DNA from: Algoriphagus sediminis
Lineage (GTDB): Bacteria; Bacteroidota; Bacteroidia; Cytophagales; Cyclobacteriaceae
Assembly (NCBI RefSeq): GCF_030403435.1
Contig: NZ_JAUEPH010000001.1
Coordinates: forward strand, 434,001 to 498,000
Length of the DNA stretch: 64,000 nt
Reading direction: 5' to 3'
The notes beneath the pieces were generated by a model, which saw nothing but the letters and a program-made list of their open reading frames with translations, searched no databases and was not told where the DNA came from. The position numbers were made by a program, and so were the translations under genes. Each line of letters starts with the position of its first letter. Positions within the stretch are counted from its first letter, which is position 1. This document shows positions 18,801 through 27,284 of the stretch, one piece after another.

Positions 18801-20832
18801 GAGTATAGCTATTAGCAAAGGCACTACCATAATCACATCCATTAAACAGCATCACGGGATATTTTCCGCGATTATCATAACCTAAAGTAGGATCTGAGAC
18901 AAAACCAATATCTATATCGATAATAGTAGGTGAGCCATGACCAAAGAAGGTAACCAAAGATCTGCCCTCATTTAAATCTCCTGTTACATCGATCACTTCA
19001 ATAACTGAATTCGACCGCTTTCGGTAAGTAGTGATATTCCCTCCTAAAAATGGACCTTGTGCAATAGATCCAAATCCGTTTAAGAAATTAAAGTAACGAG
19101 CAAGCTCAAACTCTGAAATGCCCCCACTTAGATGTGTGATTTCTTTTTGCCAAGGAGCCGAAATTCCAACCTGATCTTTTTCAATTGCCTTTTCCAAATA
19201 GCCCGCAAGTTCTTCTGAATTCCTTGCTGGAATTCTTCCCACAGCCATGGCAGGAACCAGTGGGTTTTCAGGGTCCAGACCCAATACATAAGAATTATCA
19301 GAAAAAGGGTAACCTCCTACAGGGATCAAGTCCTGAAATGGAAAAACGGATGGATTGTTTCTATAAAAATAGGTTATACCTCCACTACGCTGTGTAGAAT
19401 AAATCGCCATAGACCTTCCAGCCAGTAGCATGTGGGTAGGTCGATGAATTGGATAATAATTTTCTAGAAAATTGAAAATACCAATGGATGATCTTTCTCC
19501 ATAAGCAAACTGATCATATAATTCTTCTACTCGGACAGAAAGAACCTTGAAAGCTCCTCCTGCTTCAGAGGATCGGTGCTCAGCATAGGCCTGGATAGGA
19601 TTGGAGAAAAGTGATGAGGCCTTTTCTAATTCCCGATTTCCTACTAAAATATAATCAGCTTGAATCCCAAGAAGATCCCTAAATATGACCTGTTCTGCCT
19701 GCTGGATTTCAGTCACACTGTTTTGGTTTTCAACCCATATCCTTCCCAACGCTTGATTAGTCTCAGTAGCGAAGGACATTGCGTCCCCTTCCTCAAAGGC
19801 ATTCAAACGAATTGGATTATTTTCATCAGCTAGGTCAAGAGCTACATAATTTTCTTGAAGCCCCGTAAAGTTTATCTTGGACGAACCTTGATCTGTGACA
19901 AGTAATTCACTTTCGAAATCTCCCGATGTAATTCCTTTGGAATAGGTGAGTTTTGCATAGGAAACTGATATATTATCCACATCGTCAGGCCCATTCGGCT
20001 GAATAAGAATAACCAGATTCCCATCCTGATCAAAATCACTTGGTAACACCTCAAATTGAACTTGTGGAAATTCAAATCCTGAAAAAATTTCAGTCGATAT
20101 CACCCTCTGACTGTTTGAATTAGGCCCAACTGAGATCCTTACATTATGTGAATTTCCGGATCGGCCCACCAAGCCTAGATCCAATCTGGCTGGATTATTT
20201 GCCACAGCACCTAATTCATTGAAATTCAATTCAAAGCTTTGACCCTTTCGAATCAAACCACTCATCCAGCCTTGGCCCAGATCATAAGAAGAGAGCCGGA
20301 AACCAAAATTATATCCAATACCAAGTGAATATTGATCCGAGAAAATCCTCAGTACCTCTGTCTCATAACTGAAAATATTGGGAAGGTTTGGACTTGGGGC
20401 ATTTCTGATAGTCATCCTACGACCTGATCCATCCGGGATCAAAGTCAGGAAATAAGCGCTGGTATCTGTATGCGTATTAAAATAGGGATTTGGAATTTCG
20501 TCAGTTTTATACAGATCAAAATCTAAGGTCGCATCATTTCTTTTTCCGTAAAATTCGATAAAGTCTTGCTCATCAAATGACCCATCATTTTCACCGGAAA
20601 CAAAAACTGCTACCTCTTCACCACGATAAAAAAGCTGAAGGCTTCTTGGATCCAGACCATTTAGGTTAAGACCTGCTTGCTCCAAAACTTCATAACCTAT
20701 CCTATGAACTCCATCCTTACCCGTCTGAATTTTATAATAAGTCTGCCCGTAATTTATCCATGCGTTTTCCTGCGCAGAGGAGAAATGAATCTGCAGAAAA
20801 ATAAGAGTAAGTATAAGTAATGACTTCTTCAT
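15820..20832 (-). CDS. Giant PorU-like (PorU2-type) type IX secretion sortase, C25 peptidase
   Basis: A 1,670-aa exported protein counted from ATG 20832, where a clean signal peptide starts (MKKSLLILTLIFLQ, ending FSSAQ). It has the PorU/gingipain layout: an N-terminal propeptide-like beta domain, then a C25 caspase-like domain with the catalytic dyad His632 in TFFGHGSP and Cys666 in LFNGCDYG, then immunoglobulin-like repeats. The C-terminus is a type A sorting-like/FlgD-like domain with YPYPNPF, TGRVVRE and WDGKDEFGDQLANGVYIYRV. Classical PorU is about 1,100-1,300 aa, so this is a long paralogue of the kind annotated PorU2. PorU removes C-terminal signals of T9SS cargo and attaches cargo to A-LPS. 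It starts one base after the PorV-like stop, so the pair is coupled. Confidence 0.88.
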   Translation of the reverse strand: MKKSLLILTLIFLQIHFSSAQENAWINYGQTYYKIQTGKDGVHRIGYEVLEQAGLNLNGLDPRSLQLFYRGEEVAVFVSGENDGSFDEQDFIEFYGKRNDATLDFDLYKTDEIPNPYFNTHTDTSAYFLTLIPDGSGRRMTIRNAPSPNLPNIFSYETEVLRIFSDQYSLGIGYNFGFRLSSYDLGQGWMSGLIRKGQSFELNFNELGAVANNPARLDLGLVGRSGNSHNVRISVGPNSNSQRVISTEIFSGFEFPQVQFEVLPSDFDQDGNLVILIQPNGPDDVDNISVSYAKLTYSKGITSGDFESELLVTDQGSSKINFTGLQENYVALDLADENNPIRLNAFEEGDAMSFATETNQALGRIWVENQNSVTEIQQAEQVIFRDLLGIQADYILVGNRELEKASSLFSNPIQAYAEHRSSEAGGAFKVLSVRVEELYDQFAYGERSSIGIFNFLENYYPIHRPTHMLLAGRSMAIYSTQRSGGITYFYRNNPSVFPFQDLIPVGGYPFSDNSYVLGLDPENPLVPAMAVGRIPARNSEELAGYLEKAIEKDQVGISAPWQKEITHLSGGISEFELARYFNFLNGFGSIAQGPFLGGNITTYRKRSNSVIEVIDVTGDLNEGRSLVTFFGHGSPTIIDIDIGFVSDPTLGYDNRGKYPVMLFNGCDYGSAFANSYTQGEDWVMTPRKGASNIMANSSIGVDVILRRYSDQFYQKAFADSSLIYRTVGEVKMEAETSFIETFGTSPLTYSHMEQMVMLGDPGARMFPAEKADYAILEEEVEISGFDGETVNSLSDSINFTFVARNLGRVDMDSLDFRVRRTLPDGQILTYDPVEIAFIPRADTLQFSLPNQGFISAGENTFTVEINSQRSVDELTFANNSVTISEFIPLSGSLNISPTDFGISPNTEVTLVSQVPGKSTSERTIIIQLDSVSDFSSSFRKEIRVSTKDLAEWDLNLENQRDSVTYYWRSKFQEIREGEADVWTNSSFSVIKDSPRGWTQRDAAQLDLNQLENLKISIKDGDWSYLDQELGIEVFTFGSGVDTLGFQNTQFFLDEVPQILDNVNNANSRLCPNGSLGLVAFQQKTLFPYLGIPIPGFDILDARACGRVPQIIQSIRNGWITDPANTILQDYVRGITEGDYVVIFSVGDVNFGDWPDRAFQSLREFGANEATLRNLKNGDPYILYGRKGMSPGEAIEIVGNPDFEVPVNEQVLSFETDLTGYFTDGWILTPRIGPARNWERFFQNVNAREWIDEENTTQFEIFGVKDNGVEDRLRMGFFEEQIDLSDISAESYPYLRLQYLMNDPESTAPSQLDRWQVNYEGVPEGVLTVNADRDRLELREGEEASLEFTFSNVSSQDFLDSIQVDYVLENVNSGQEKQTSIKIPALKAGERHTFRIDFNSVENVGANTLEVFANPRIQREQTFRNNQIDMGEYFFVEGDNTSSILDVNFDGIYIMDGDLVSPNVLITAALKNDESLLFKTDTVGMELFIRENCEGCNFNRINFSNPNLSWTPASEDNDFKVSFLPGPLADGEYTLRVVNEDSSEPYEITFEVVNESQITNFYPYPNPFSTSVRFVFTLTGSEIPDEIKIQIMTITGRVVREILQDELGPIRIGNNITDFAWDGKDEFGDQLANGVYIYRVLVRKNGQFFEHRPTAGDRGFSKGYGKMYLLR

Positions 20833-20833
20833 T

Positions 20834-21976
20834 TCACCAGGCTGCAAATTTCTTAAAATCATTCTCTAGTTTTTCCAAGCTCACCCGAACGCTGAAAACA
20901 TGAGAATAAGGTGTCTCAGATACATTACCTATATCACTTAGGGCATAATCCACTTGAAATCTATTACTGATCAAAACCCCCACCCCTGCACTTGGCTGAA
21001 AATTTAGGGATTCATTTCCTTGAAAATCCTTGATATACTGAAAGGTACTCACACCAGCCCTGAGAAAGGCGAGGTTTTGATAACCCAATTCTAATCCCAC
21101 TCGCGGATCCATGCTAAATACGGAGGTACTAACCAGAGTATTCCTATTTCCATCAAAGGTGACCTCCAAATCCAAAGCAGTCAGTAAAGAAAATTGCTCG
21201 CCCAAACTCCATTGATATGTCAAGCTGGGAATAGCCCGAGGCAAAGTCAACTCCAGGTTATTCACTGGAATCTCATTGTTGGTTTGGGAAAAAACATCCC
21301 TTACAAGTTCTGCATTATGTGACCAAGCATTGAAAGTGGTGGTAATATCTCGCAGCATCAGCCCAAGTGTGAGCCTTTGCTTTGTATAGATGGCACCCAA
21401 GTCAAGCCCAAAGCCCCATGCCTTTGCAAATTTCCCTACGTTCCGGTGAACCACCTTTGCGTTAGCACCTACCTTGAATTTTTCATTAATATCCAAAGCA
21501 TAACTAAGGAGCAAAGCATAATCAGCTGCATTAAAGAACTGGATATTATTGTAATTCAAGGCTCCATTGGCATCATAAAGAAATCTGGTGTCTGGTATAT
21601 CATCGACCCCAAAACGGATCAGGGAAACTGCCACCTGGCTCTCTGATTTAATCGGAGTAGAAAAGCTGAGATAATCGTACTGTGCTACCCCACCGAAGTA
21701 CTCGGAGTGCATCAGGCTAAACTCATATTTATGTTGTATAGCTGTGAGGGCCGCTGGATTCCAGTAAGAAGCTGTGACATCCCGAACGGCTGAAACCTGA
21801 GCACCTCCCATGGAAAGTGCTCTCGCACCCACCCCAATATTCAGAAATTCATTGGAATATTTGGGAGCAATGGTCTGTCCAAGGCATAATTGAATGCAGC
21901 CTAATAAAAGGAGGATAAGTATCCTATAAAATTTACTCCCAATCACTAATCGAAAATAAACTAAATTCTCATCCAT
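20834..21976 (-). CDS. PorV-like (PorV2-type) outer-membrane beta-barrel of the type IX system
   Basis: A 380-aa outer-membrane protein with an N-terminal signal (hydrophobic LILLLLGCIQLCLG, about aa 18-33, mature start near QTIAPKYSNEF). The PorV/PorQ hallmark follows: FLNIGVGARALSMGGA, then ASYWNPAAL, then a FadL-like 14-strand barrel pattern. PorV shuttles cargo from the translocon to the sortase PorU, which matches the position directly upstream of, and coupled to, the PorU-like gene. It is likely the partner of that specific sortase rather than the main PorV of the cell. Confidence 0.88.
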   Translation of the reverse strand: MDENLVYFRLVIGSKFYRILILLLLGCIQLCLGQTIAPKYSNEFLNIGVGARALSMGGAQVSAVRDVTASYWNPAALTAIQHKYEFSLMHSEYFGGVAQYDYLSFSTPIKSESQVAVSLIRFGVDDIPDTRFLYDANGALNYNNIQFFNAADYALLLSYALDINEKFKVGANAKVVHRNVGKFAKAWGFGLDLGAIYTKQRLTLGLMLRDITTTFNAWSHNAELVRDVFSQTNNEIPVNNLELTLPRAIPSLTYQWSLGEQFSLLTALDLEVTFDGNRNTLVSTSVFSMDPRVGLELGYQNLAFLRAGVSTFQYIKDFQGNESLNFQPSAGVGVLISNRFQVDYALSDIGNVSETPYSHVFSVRVSLEKLENDFKKFAAW

Positions 21977-22300
21977 TAAAAAGCCTATTGAATTTTATTG
22001 TAAAAAGTAAAGACTTGGTGTTCGCGAACGTACATAATAATGTCCAGTATTTAACATTTTTTGATTTGGCTGAAAGTCTTCAAAATCAATTTGAAAAAAA
22101 TTGAAATTAATGGAAGTCCTACCCTACCCCCCATTAAAATCAAGATAGAGAGGGTTTTTATCTCAATTAGAGCTCACAAAGTTCTGACTTATACCTAGAA
22201 TTAGGTATTACAAGGTAGCGTGTAAAAAACATGGTATCATTTTTCTTGAAAAGTAATGAGCAAGGATAGTTTTGCTCTAAAATTGAAAAATTAGTCAAAC
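21977..22300. other. Divergent intergenic region between the PorV-like gene and the PadR regulator
   Basis: 324 AT-rich bases with no credible gene. The right end holds a good Bacteroidota promoter for the PadR gene. The left part must hold the promoter for the PorV-like/PorU-like operon, but no clear TAnnTTTG element was found on that strand. Confidence 0.6.
22246..22274 (+). promoter_or_regulatory. Bacteroidota-type promoter for the padR-pspC operon
   Basis: TTG at 22246-22248 and TAGTTTTG at 22267-22274 are separated by 18 bases. This matches the primary-sigma consensus TTG-N17-23-TAnnTTTG. Transcription should begin near 22280, leaving a short leader before ATG 22301. Confidence 0.55.
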
Positions 22301-22630
22301 ATGAACGTAGCGAATACACAAGTTCAAATGCGCAAGGGCCTCTTGGAGTTTTGTGTGCTGTACATCATTTCACGTGGCGAGGTTTATACCTCAGATTTGA
22401 TTGATGAACTCACGGCATCCGAAATGATAGTGGTTGAAGGTACTTTATACCCTCTTCTCAACAGATTAAAATCTTCAGAGCTCGTGGAGTATAGATGGGT
22501 AGAATCGGAATCGGGACCACCACGGAAGTATTATTCCATCACCGAAGAAGGAAAGAAGTTTCTGGATACTCTTGCAGAGACCTGGAAATCATTAGTGCAG
22601 TCTACCACACAAATCACCTCAAAGAAATGA
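22301..22630 (+). CDS. PadR-family transcriptional regulator
   Basis: A 109-aa winged-helix repressor of the short PadR type. The typical path is visible: MRKGLLEFCVLYIISRGEVYTSDLI (helix 1-2), EGTLYPLLNRL (recognition helix), GPPRKYYSITEEGKKFL (wing and dimer helix). PadR proteins commonly bind their own promoter and lose affinity on envelope or drug stress. It overlaps the next gene as ATGA, so the tandem-PspC membrane protein is its likely target and partner. Confidence 0.93.
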   Translation: MNVANTQVQMRKGLLEFCVLYIISRGEVYTSDLIDELTASEMIVVEGTLYPLLNRLKSSELVEYRWVESESGPPRKYYSITEEGKKFLDTLAETWKSLVQSTTQITSKK

Positions 22631-24618
22631 AAAAGACGATAAGCATAAATATTAGCGGGATACTTTTCCACATAGAGGAAGACGGATATGATACGCTCCG
22701 GAAATACCTGGAAGCGATAAACAAGCATTTTTCGTCTTATAAGGATAATCAGGAGATCATCTCTGATATAGAAAACCGTATTGCGGAAATTTTCCTTAGC
22801 AACCTCAAAAACAACAAGCAGGTCATCACCGCTGAAAATGTCGATAAACTCATCGAAAAGATGGGTACTATCGAGGATTTCTCAGTTGGGGAAGAAAGTA
22901 TCACCGAAGAAAAGGATGAGTCCACAGGAAAGTCAAAAAGTGAAGACTACTATAAATATGTAGCTCCACCAGACGAGGAAAAAAGAGGTTATAAGAAGCT
23001 AGTCCGTCTGGAAAACAAAAAAATCCTAGGTGGTGTGTGCGCTGGCTTCGCAAAATACTTTGCGATCGATCCTCTTTGGACAAGGTTAATCGCTATCCTT
23101 TTGCTGTTTAGCGGAAACTTGAATTTCAACTTTAATCGATTCGATATTTTCCCATTTGATGATTTCAGATTCACTTTAGGACTGGGGTTTCTTGCAATAA
23201 TCGCATACATCGTGCTTTGGATTATTCTTCCAGTTTCTTATGAAATAGACGAGGACAAGAATATCAAGAAGCTCTATCGAAACCCTGATGACAGAGTTCT
23301 AGGTGGGGTATCTTCTGGGATGGCCGCTTATTTTGGTGTGGATGTAATTTACATTCGGTTGGCTTTTGTGCTTCTCACCATCGCAGGAGGATCTGGATTC
23401 TTGATTTATCTAATTCTGTGGATTATCACACCGGTAGCCGCCTCTATCACCGAAAGGATCAAAATGAAAGGAGGAGAAATAACTTTAGATAATATTGACA
23501 CAACTCTAAAGGAAAACCTCAACCCTACCCAGCCGAAGGAGACTTCCAGAATTAAAGAAATTCTACTGACCCCTTTCCGAGTAATAGGTCAGGTCATCGA
23601 TGCCTTAGGAGAGGCTTTGGGCCCATTAGGAATATTTATCCTGAATGTATTCAGAGTGATTTTCGGACTAATTGTCTTTATGATTGGTTTGAGCATTACC
23701 ATTGCTCCTCTTCTTTCGCTAGCCGTTTATTTCGGAGTTCTTCAAAGTCCCGATTATCAGGCCTTAATTGATAATTTCCCATTAGAACTCTTCTCTAACC
23801 TAGTTCCTATCTGGTTGGTGGTTGGAGCATCATTCTTACTGATCATCCCTGGGATAATCATCATTTTGCTCGGCATAAGCGTGCTTTCTAAGAAGAACAT
23901 CATAGGAAGTAGGTTTGCTCTCGTAGCGCTTGGGTTATGGTTACTTTGCATAGGAATATGCGCATTCCAAATCCCACGCATAGTCGCTCAATTCAAATCT
24001 GAAAATTATTACAAAACCGAGGAAACAATTCCAGTTAGTAAAGGAACTTTGATTCTCAAAATGAATGAAATAGGAGACGAGGCTACATTTAATGGAGTAG
24101 GACTTAGAATCGTAGGCACGGCGGATAGTACGGTGACCCTGAAGAAGGAATTCTTCTCAAGGGGTCGAACCAAAGCTGAAGCCATGGATAATGCCAAATT
24201 GATGGATTACCAATACAACCTTATGGATTCGGTGATTACATTTGAAGAGGGCTTTGATATTACCTCACTTGATGTGTTCCGAGACCAGAGTCTGGACTTA
24301 ATTCTTGAGATACCCTATGGCCAGCCTTTTATCATGGAACGCTCGATTCTTGATATCATAAGAAATACTATTTATCGAAATGGATATAGAACTTCAGACG
24401 TGAGCTATAGAAATGTGTGGGAGTTTAATGAAGATGGATTGATTTGTATTACGTGTGAAATTGAGGAAGAGGAGGAAGCCGAAGCCGAAGCGGAATCTGA
24501 CGCGACCATTGATATTTCAGGCGAAGACGGAACCTCAGTAACCATAGAAATAGACAGTACTGGCGTCAAAGTAGATGGAGACGTGATCATCGAATCGGAT
24601 AATTCAAAGGACAATTAA
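22627..24618 (+). CDS. Tandem PspC-domain membrane protein
   Basis: About 663 aa from ATG 22627, which overlaps the PadR stop; the longer frame upstream reads inside padR and is not used. The N-terminal 110 residues are a soluble domain (MKKTISINISGILFHIEED). Two PspC domains follow, each starting with a basic stretch and GGVCAG or GGVSSG and ending in membrane helices (IVLWIILPV and LILWIITPVA). Further helices lie around aa 320-460, and a C-terminal region resembles DUF4097/LiaF-type beta domains with an acidic EEEEEAEAEAES run. PspC proteins sense or respond to envelope stress. A strong terminator follows the gene. Confidence 0.88.
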   Translation: MKKTISINISGILFHIEEDGYDTLRKYLEAINKHFSSYKDNQEIISDIENRIAEIFLSNLKNNKQVITAENVDKLIEKMGTIEDFSVGEESITEEKDESTGKSKSEDYYKYVAPPDEEKRGYKKLVRLENKKILGGVCAGFAKYFAIDPLWTRLIAILLLFSGNLNFNFNRFDIFPFDDFRFTLGLGFLAIIAYIVLWIILPVSYEIDEDKNIKKLYRNPDDRVLGGVSSGMAAYFGVDVIYIRLAFVLLTIAGGSGFLIYLILWIITPVAASITERIKMKGGEITLDNIDTTLKENLNPTQPKETSRIKEILLTPFRVIGQVIDALGEALGPLGIFILNVFRVIFGLIVFMIGLSITIAPLLSLAVYFGVLQSPDYQALIDNFPLELFSNLVPIWLVVGASFLLIIPGIIIILLGISVLSKKNIIGSRFALVALGLWLLCIGICAFQIPRIVAQFKSENYYKTEETIPVSKGTLILKMNEIGDEATFNGVGLRIVGTADSTVTLKKEFFSRGRTKAEAMDNAKLMDYQYNLMDSVITFEEGFDITSLDVFRDQSLDLILEIPYGQPFIMERSILDIIRNTIYRNGYRTSDVSYRNVWEFNEDGLICITCEIEEEEEAEAEAESDATIDISGEDGTSVTIEIDSTGVKVDGDVIIESDNSKDN

Positions 24619-24636
24619 TACTTAATACCACCAACT

Positions 24637-24669
24637 AAAAAAAGGGCATCACATGGATGCCCTTTTTTT
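24637..24669 (+). terminator. Strong rho-independent terminator after the PspC gene
   Basis: Perfect stem GGGCATC (24644-24650) and GATGCCC (24656-24662), loop ACATG, flanked by seven A on the left and seven T on the right, so it works in both directions. Confidence 0.9.
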
Positions 24670-24692
24670 GTATATTCTGAAAAGAATTACAA

Positions 24693-26093
24693 ATGAACAT
24701 TACGGCAAAATTTCTGGGAGGAGCAAAATCTGTAACTGGCTCTAAGTATTTAATTGACATTGGAGATTTTGAATTCCTAGTAGATTGTGGGCTATTTCAG
24801 GGTAGACGTCAACTTCGGGAAAGAAATTGGGAGAAGTTTCCAATGCCATTGCCTGAAATGGAGGCAGTGGTACTCACTCATGCTCACCTTGATCACATCG
24901 GGTATTTACCAAGACTGGTGAAACAAGGGTTCTCAGGTCCTATTTATGCGACAGAGTCTACCATTGAATTAGCCAAAATCCTTCTTTTAGATTCTGCCAA
25001 GTTACAGGAGGAAGAAGCGGAATATGCCAGAAAGAAAGGATATTCTAGGCATAAGAATCCAGAACCCCTGTATACTATAAAAGATGCCGAGAAGGTATTT
25101 CCGCTTTTTGTGGGAAAACCTTTCAATCAGAGTTTTGAAATCGATTCTCGTATTGAAGTGACTTTTTATTTTGCAGGCCATATTCTTGGAGCTGCTTCGG
25201 TTAAAATAGTAATTAAGGGAGATACTCAAACCAAGACTTTGGTCTTCAGTGGTGATCTGGGCAGGTATAAAGATCCGATTCTTTATCCTCCTACGGTTAT
25301 TCCAAAAGCAGACATCATTTGGATTGAATCAACATATGGAGACAGGGTTTCACCTTCTGTGAAACCCCAAAAGGAGCTAGCCAGTCATATCAACCGGACA
25401 TTTGAGGATGGCGGGGTGGTCATTATCCCCGCTTTTTCTGTGGGACGAACACAACTACTCCTCTACTATCTGTATCAATTAATGAAAACAGGGCAAATTC
25501 CAGAAGCACCCATATTTCTGGATTCTCCTATGGCCATTAATGCCACGGAAGTTTATGAGCAGTTTCATCAGGACCACCAACTAATTGCTGTGATAAATGA
25601 ACGCGATCAGCATCCTTTTCAGCATAGAAATCTACACTTCACCCGCAGGGCTGAAGAATCCAGAAAATTAAATCAATATCAAAGTGGGGCTATCATCGTC
25701 TCTGCCAGTGGCATGGCTACTGGTGGTCGAATTTTGCATCATCTTCACAACCGACTAGGGTCAGATAAAAACGCGGTAATTTTCGTGGGCTTTCAGGCTG
25801 AGGGAACCAGAGGGAGGAGGTTAGTGGATGGAGAGCCTTACATCAACATTTTTGGTCAGGAGTTAGAAGTAAAAGCAAAAATCTATCAAATTCAAGGACT
25901 CTCCGCTCATGCCGACCAGGAGGAACTAATGGACTGGGCTGAAGAATTCACAGAAAAGCCTAAACTCGCATTCGTTGTTCATGGAGAAGAAAAAGGTGCT
26001 GAGGTTTTAGCAGAAAAGCTTAAAAATGAATTGGGGTGGAATACTGTCGTTCCAAATTACTTGGAATCATTTATGCTCTTTGAAAATATATGA
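24693..26093 (+). CDS. MBL-fold metallo-hydrolase, beta-CASP RNase family
   Basis: A 466-aa cytoplasmic protein of the CPSF73/RNase J-like group. The zinc motif THAHLDHIG lies near aa 62-70, with a later AGHILGA and FSGDLGR. The beta-CASP insert contains IIPAFSVGRTQLLLY, then SASGMATGGRI and FVGFQAEGTRGR. The C-terminal SAHADQEEL carries the last metal His. Such proteins are RNA endo/exonucleases, though the exact role of this subgroup is unsettled. The stop overlaps the next gene by four bases. Confidence 0.9.
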   Translation: MNITAKFLGGAKSVTGSKYLIDIGDFEFLVDCGLFQGRRQLRERNWEKFPMPLPEMEAVVLTHAHLDHIGYLPRLVKQGFSGPIYATESTIELAKILLLDSAKLQEEEAEYARKKGYSRHKNPEPLYTIKDAEKVFPLFVGKPFNQSFEIDSRIEVTFYFAGHILGAASVKIVIKGDTQTKTLVFSGDLGRYKDPILYPPTVIPKADIIWIESTYGDRVSPSVKPQKELASHINRTFEDGGVVIIPAFSVGRTQLLLYYLYQLMKTGQIPEAPIFLDSPMAINATEVYEQFHQDHQLIAVINERDQHPFQHRNLHFTRRAEESRKLNQYQSGAIIVSASGMATGGRILHHLHNRLGSDKNAVIFVGFQAEGTRGRRLVDGEPYINIFGQELEVKAKIYQIQGLSAHADQEELMDWAEEFTEKPKLAFVVHGEEKGAEVLAEKLKNELGWNTVVPNYLESFMLFENI

Positions 26094-26563
26094 GTAACAA
26101 AACCTTATATAAAAATGGACTATTAGTCCTAATGATCCTTTCCCTGAACTTTCAATCTTGCAACGTTATGAAATCAGAAAGTGAAGGAGTCAGGGGTCAA
26201 GTCTTCTGGCTGGAAGGTAACCAGATGCCAACCATTTCAGAGGATGGAAGCCAGGTCAGAAAGGGAAAGCAAGCCATACAGCGAACTATAATCATTTATC
26301 CTTTGACAAAACTTGAAGATGCTCAATTGGTGGATGGACTTTTCAAATCTCTGGCAACTGACCCAATTAAGGAAGTGACCACGGATGAGAATGGAAACTT
26401 CTCCCTAAAACTTGAGCCAGGTGCATATTCTTTTTTTACAAAGGAAGAAGAAGGCTTATTTGCCAACCGATTTGATACGGAGGGAAACATCCAGCCAGTT
26501 TATATTTCCAAGGGCGAATGGACTGAATTGGAAATTCTGGTAGATTACAAAGCAGCCTACTGA
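26090..26563 (+). CDS. Small lipoprotein with a carboxypeptidase-regulatory-like domain
   Basis: A 157-aa lipoprotein: hydrophobic N-terminus then lipobox FQSC with the lipidated Cys near aa 24. The remainder looks like a transthyretin/CnaB-like beta sandwich: GVRGQVFWLEGN, TDENGNFSLKLEPGAYSFF, and a final WTELEILVDYKAAY strand. Such domains usually serve in assembly or binding and are not enzymatic. Coupled to the MBL gene through an ATGA overlap, but no shared function is evident. Confidence 0.7.
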   Translation: MSNKTLYKNGLLVLMILSLNFQSCNVMKSESEGVRGQVFWLEGNQMPTISEDGSQVRKGKQAIQRTIIIYPLTKLEDAQLVDGLFKSLATDPIKEVTTDENGNFSLKLEPGAYSFFTKEEEGLFANRFDTEGNIQPVYISKGEWTELEILVDYKAAY

Positions 26564-26711
26564 TTCTAGAAAAACCCTCATTGAATTAATAAATTTTATC
26601 TATTGATTTTCAATGTGTTATAACTTTTTTAGAAAAAAAACCAAATTTTTTACAATAACTGAGCAACCTATTTGGCGAAGCTGACATCTACCTAATTGAA
26701 AGCCAACCAAC

Positions 26712-27284
26712 ATGTTTAACAACACAGATTTTTCGGAAGAAGCTGGACTCATTCAGGGGTGTCTGAAAGGGGATCGACTCGCTCAGAGACATTTGTATGA
26801 GTCCTACTCCGGAAAATTTCTGGCAATCTGTCTACGATACCTCAAGGACAGAGAGCATGCTGAAGATGTGATGATCGAAGGTTTTATGAAGATTTTCGAC
26901 AAACTACCTCAGTACCAGGCTAAGGGAAGTTTCGAAGGATGGATGAAAAGAATTATGGTAACACAAGCTTTGATGAAATTAAGAAGTAGTAAACACTTAA
27001 TGATGGAAGTGAATGTGGAGCAGGATTCATCTTTTCCAGATAATCATCACTATGAAACCAACCACCTGGAAGCGGAAGAGCTCATGACCTTAGTCCAAAG
27101 CTTGCCCGTTGGATATCGGACCGTTTTTAACCTCTATGCGATAGAAGGTTACTCTCACAAGGAAATTGGAGAGCTATTAGGAATAACGGAAAGCACCTCG
27201 AAGTCCCAACTCAACCGGGCTCGAAATGTGTTAAAAAATCAGATTATCGCCCAACAAATAAAAGAAAGGAAAATCAATGGCTAA
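26712..27284 (+). CDS. ECF-type RNA polymerase sigma-70 factor
   Basis: A 190-aa sigma factor with region 2 (LYESYSGKFLAICLRYLKDREHAEDVMIEGFM) and region 4 (LPVGYRTVFNLYAIEGYSHKEIGELLGITESTSKSQLNRAR). It lacks regions 1 and 3, as expected for the extracytoplasmic-function group. Its last 8 bases overlap the next gene, whose product is a likely membrane-bound anti-sigma factor. The beta-barrel and DUF4097 genes downstream are probable members of its regulon. Confidence 0.95.
   Translation: MFNNTDFSEEAGLIQGCLKGDRLAQRHLYESYSGKFLAICLRYLKDREHAEDVMIEGFMKIFDKLPQYQAKGSFEGWMKRIMVTQALMKLRSSKHLMMEVNVEQDSSFPDNHHYETNHLEAEELMTLVQSLPVGYRTVFNLYAIEGYSHKEIGELLGITESTSKSQLNRARNVLKNQIIAQQIKERKING

Noticed and set aside
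22495..22626. Longer start of the tandem-PspC protein inside padR
   Set aside because: The extra residues read padR in another frame; ATG 22627 overlapping the padR stop gives a normal coupled start.
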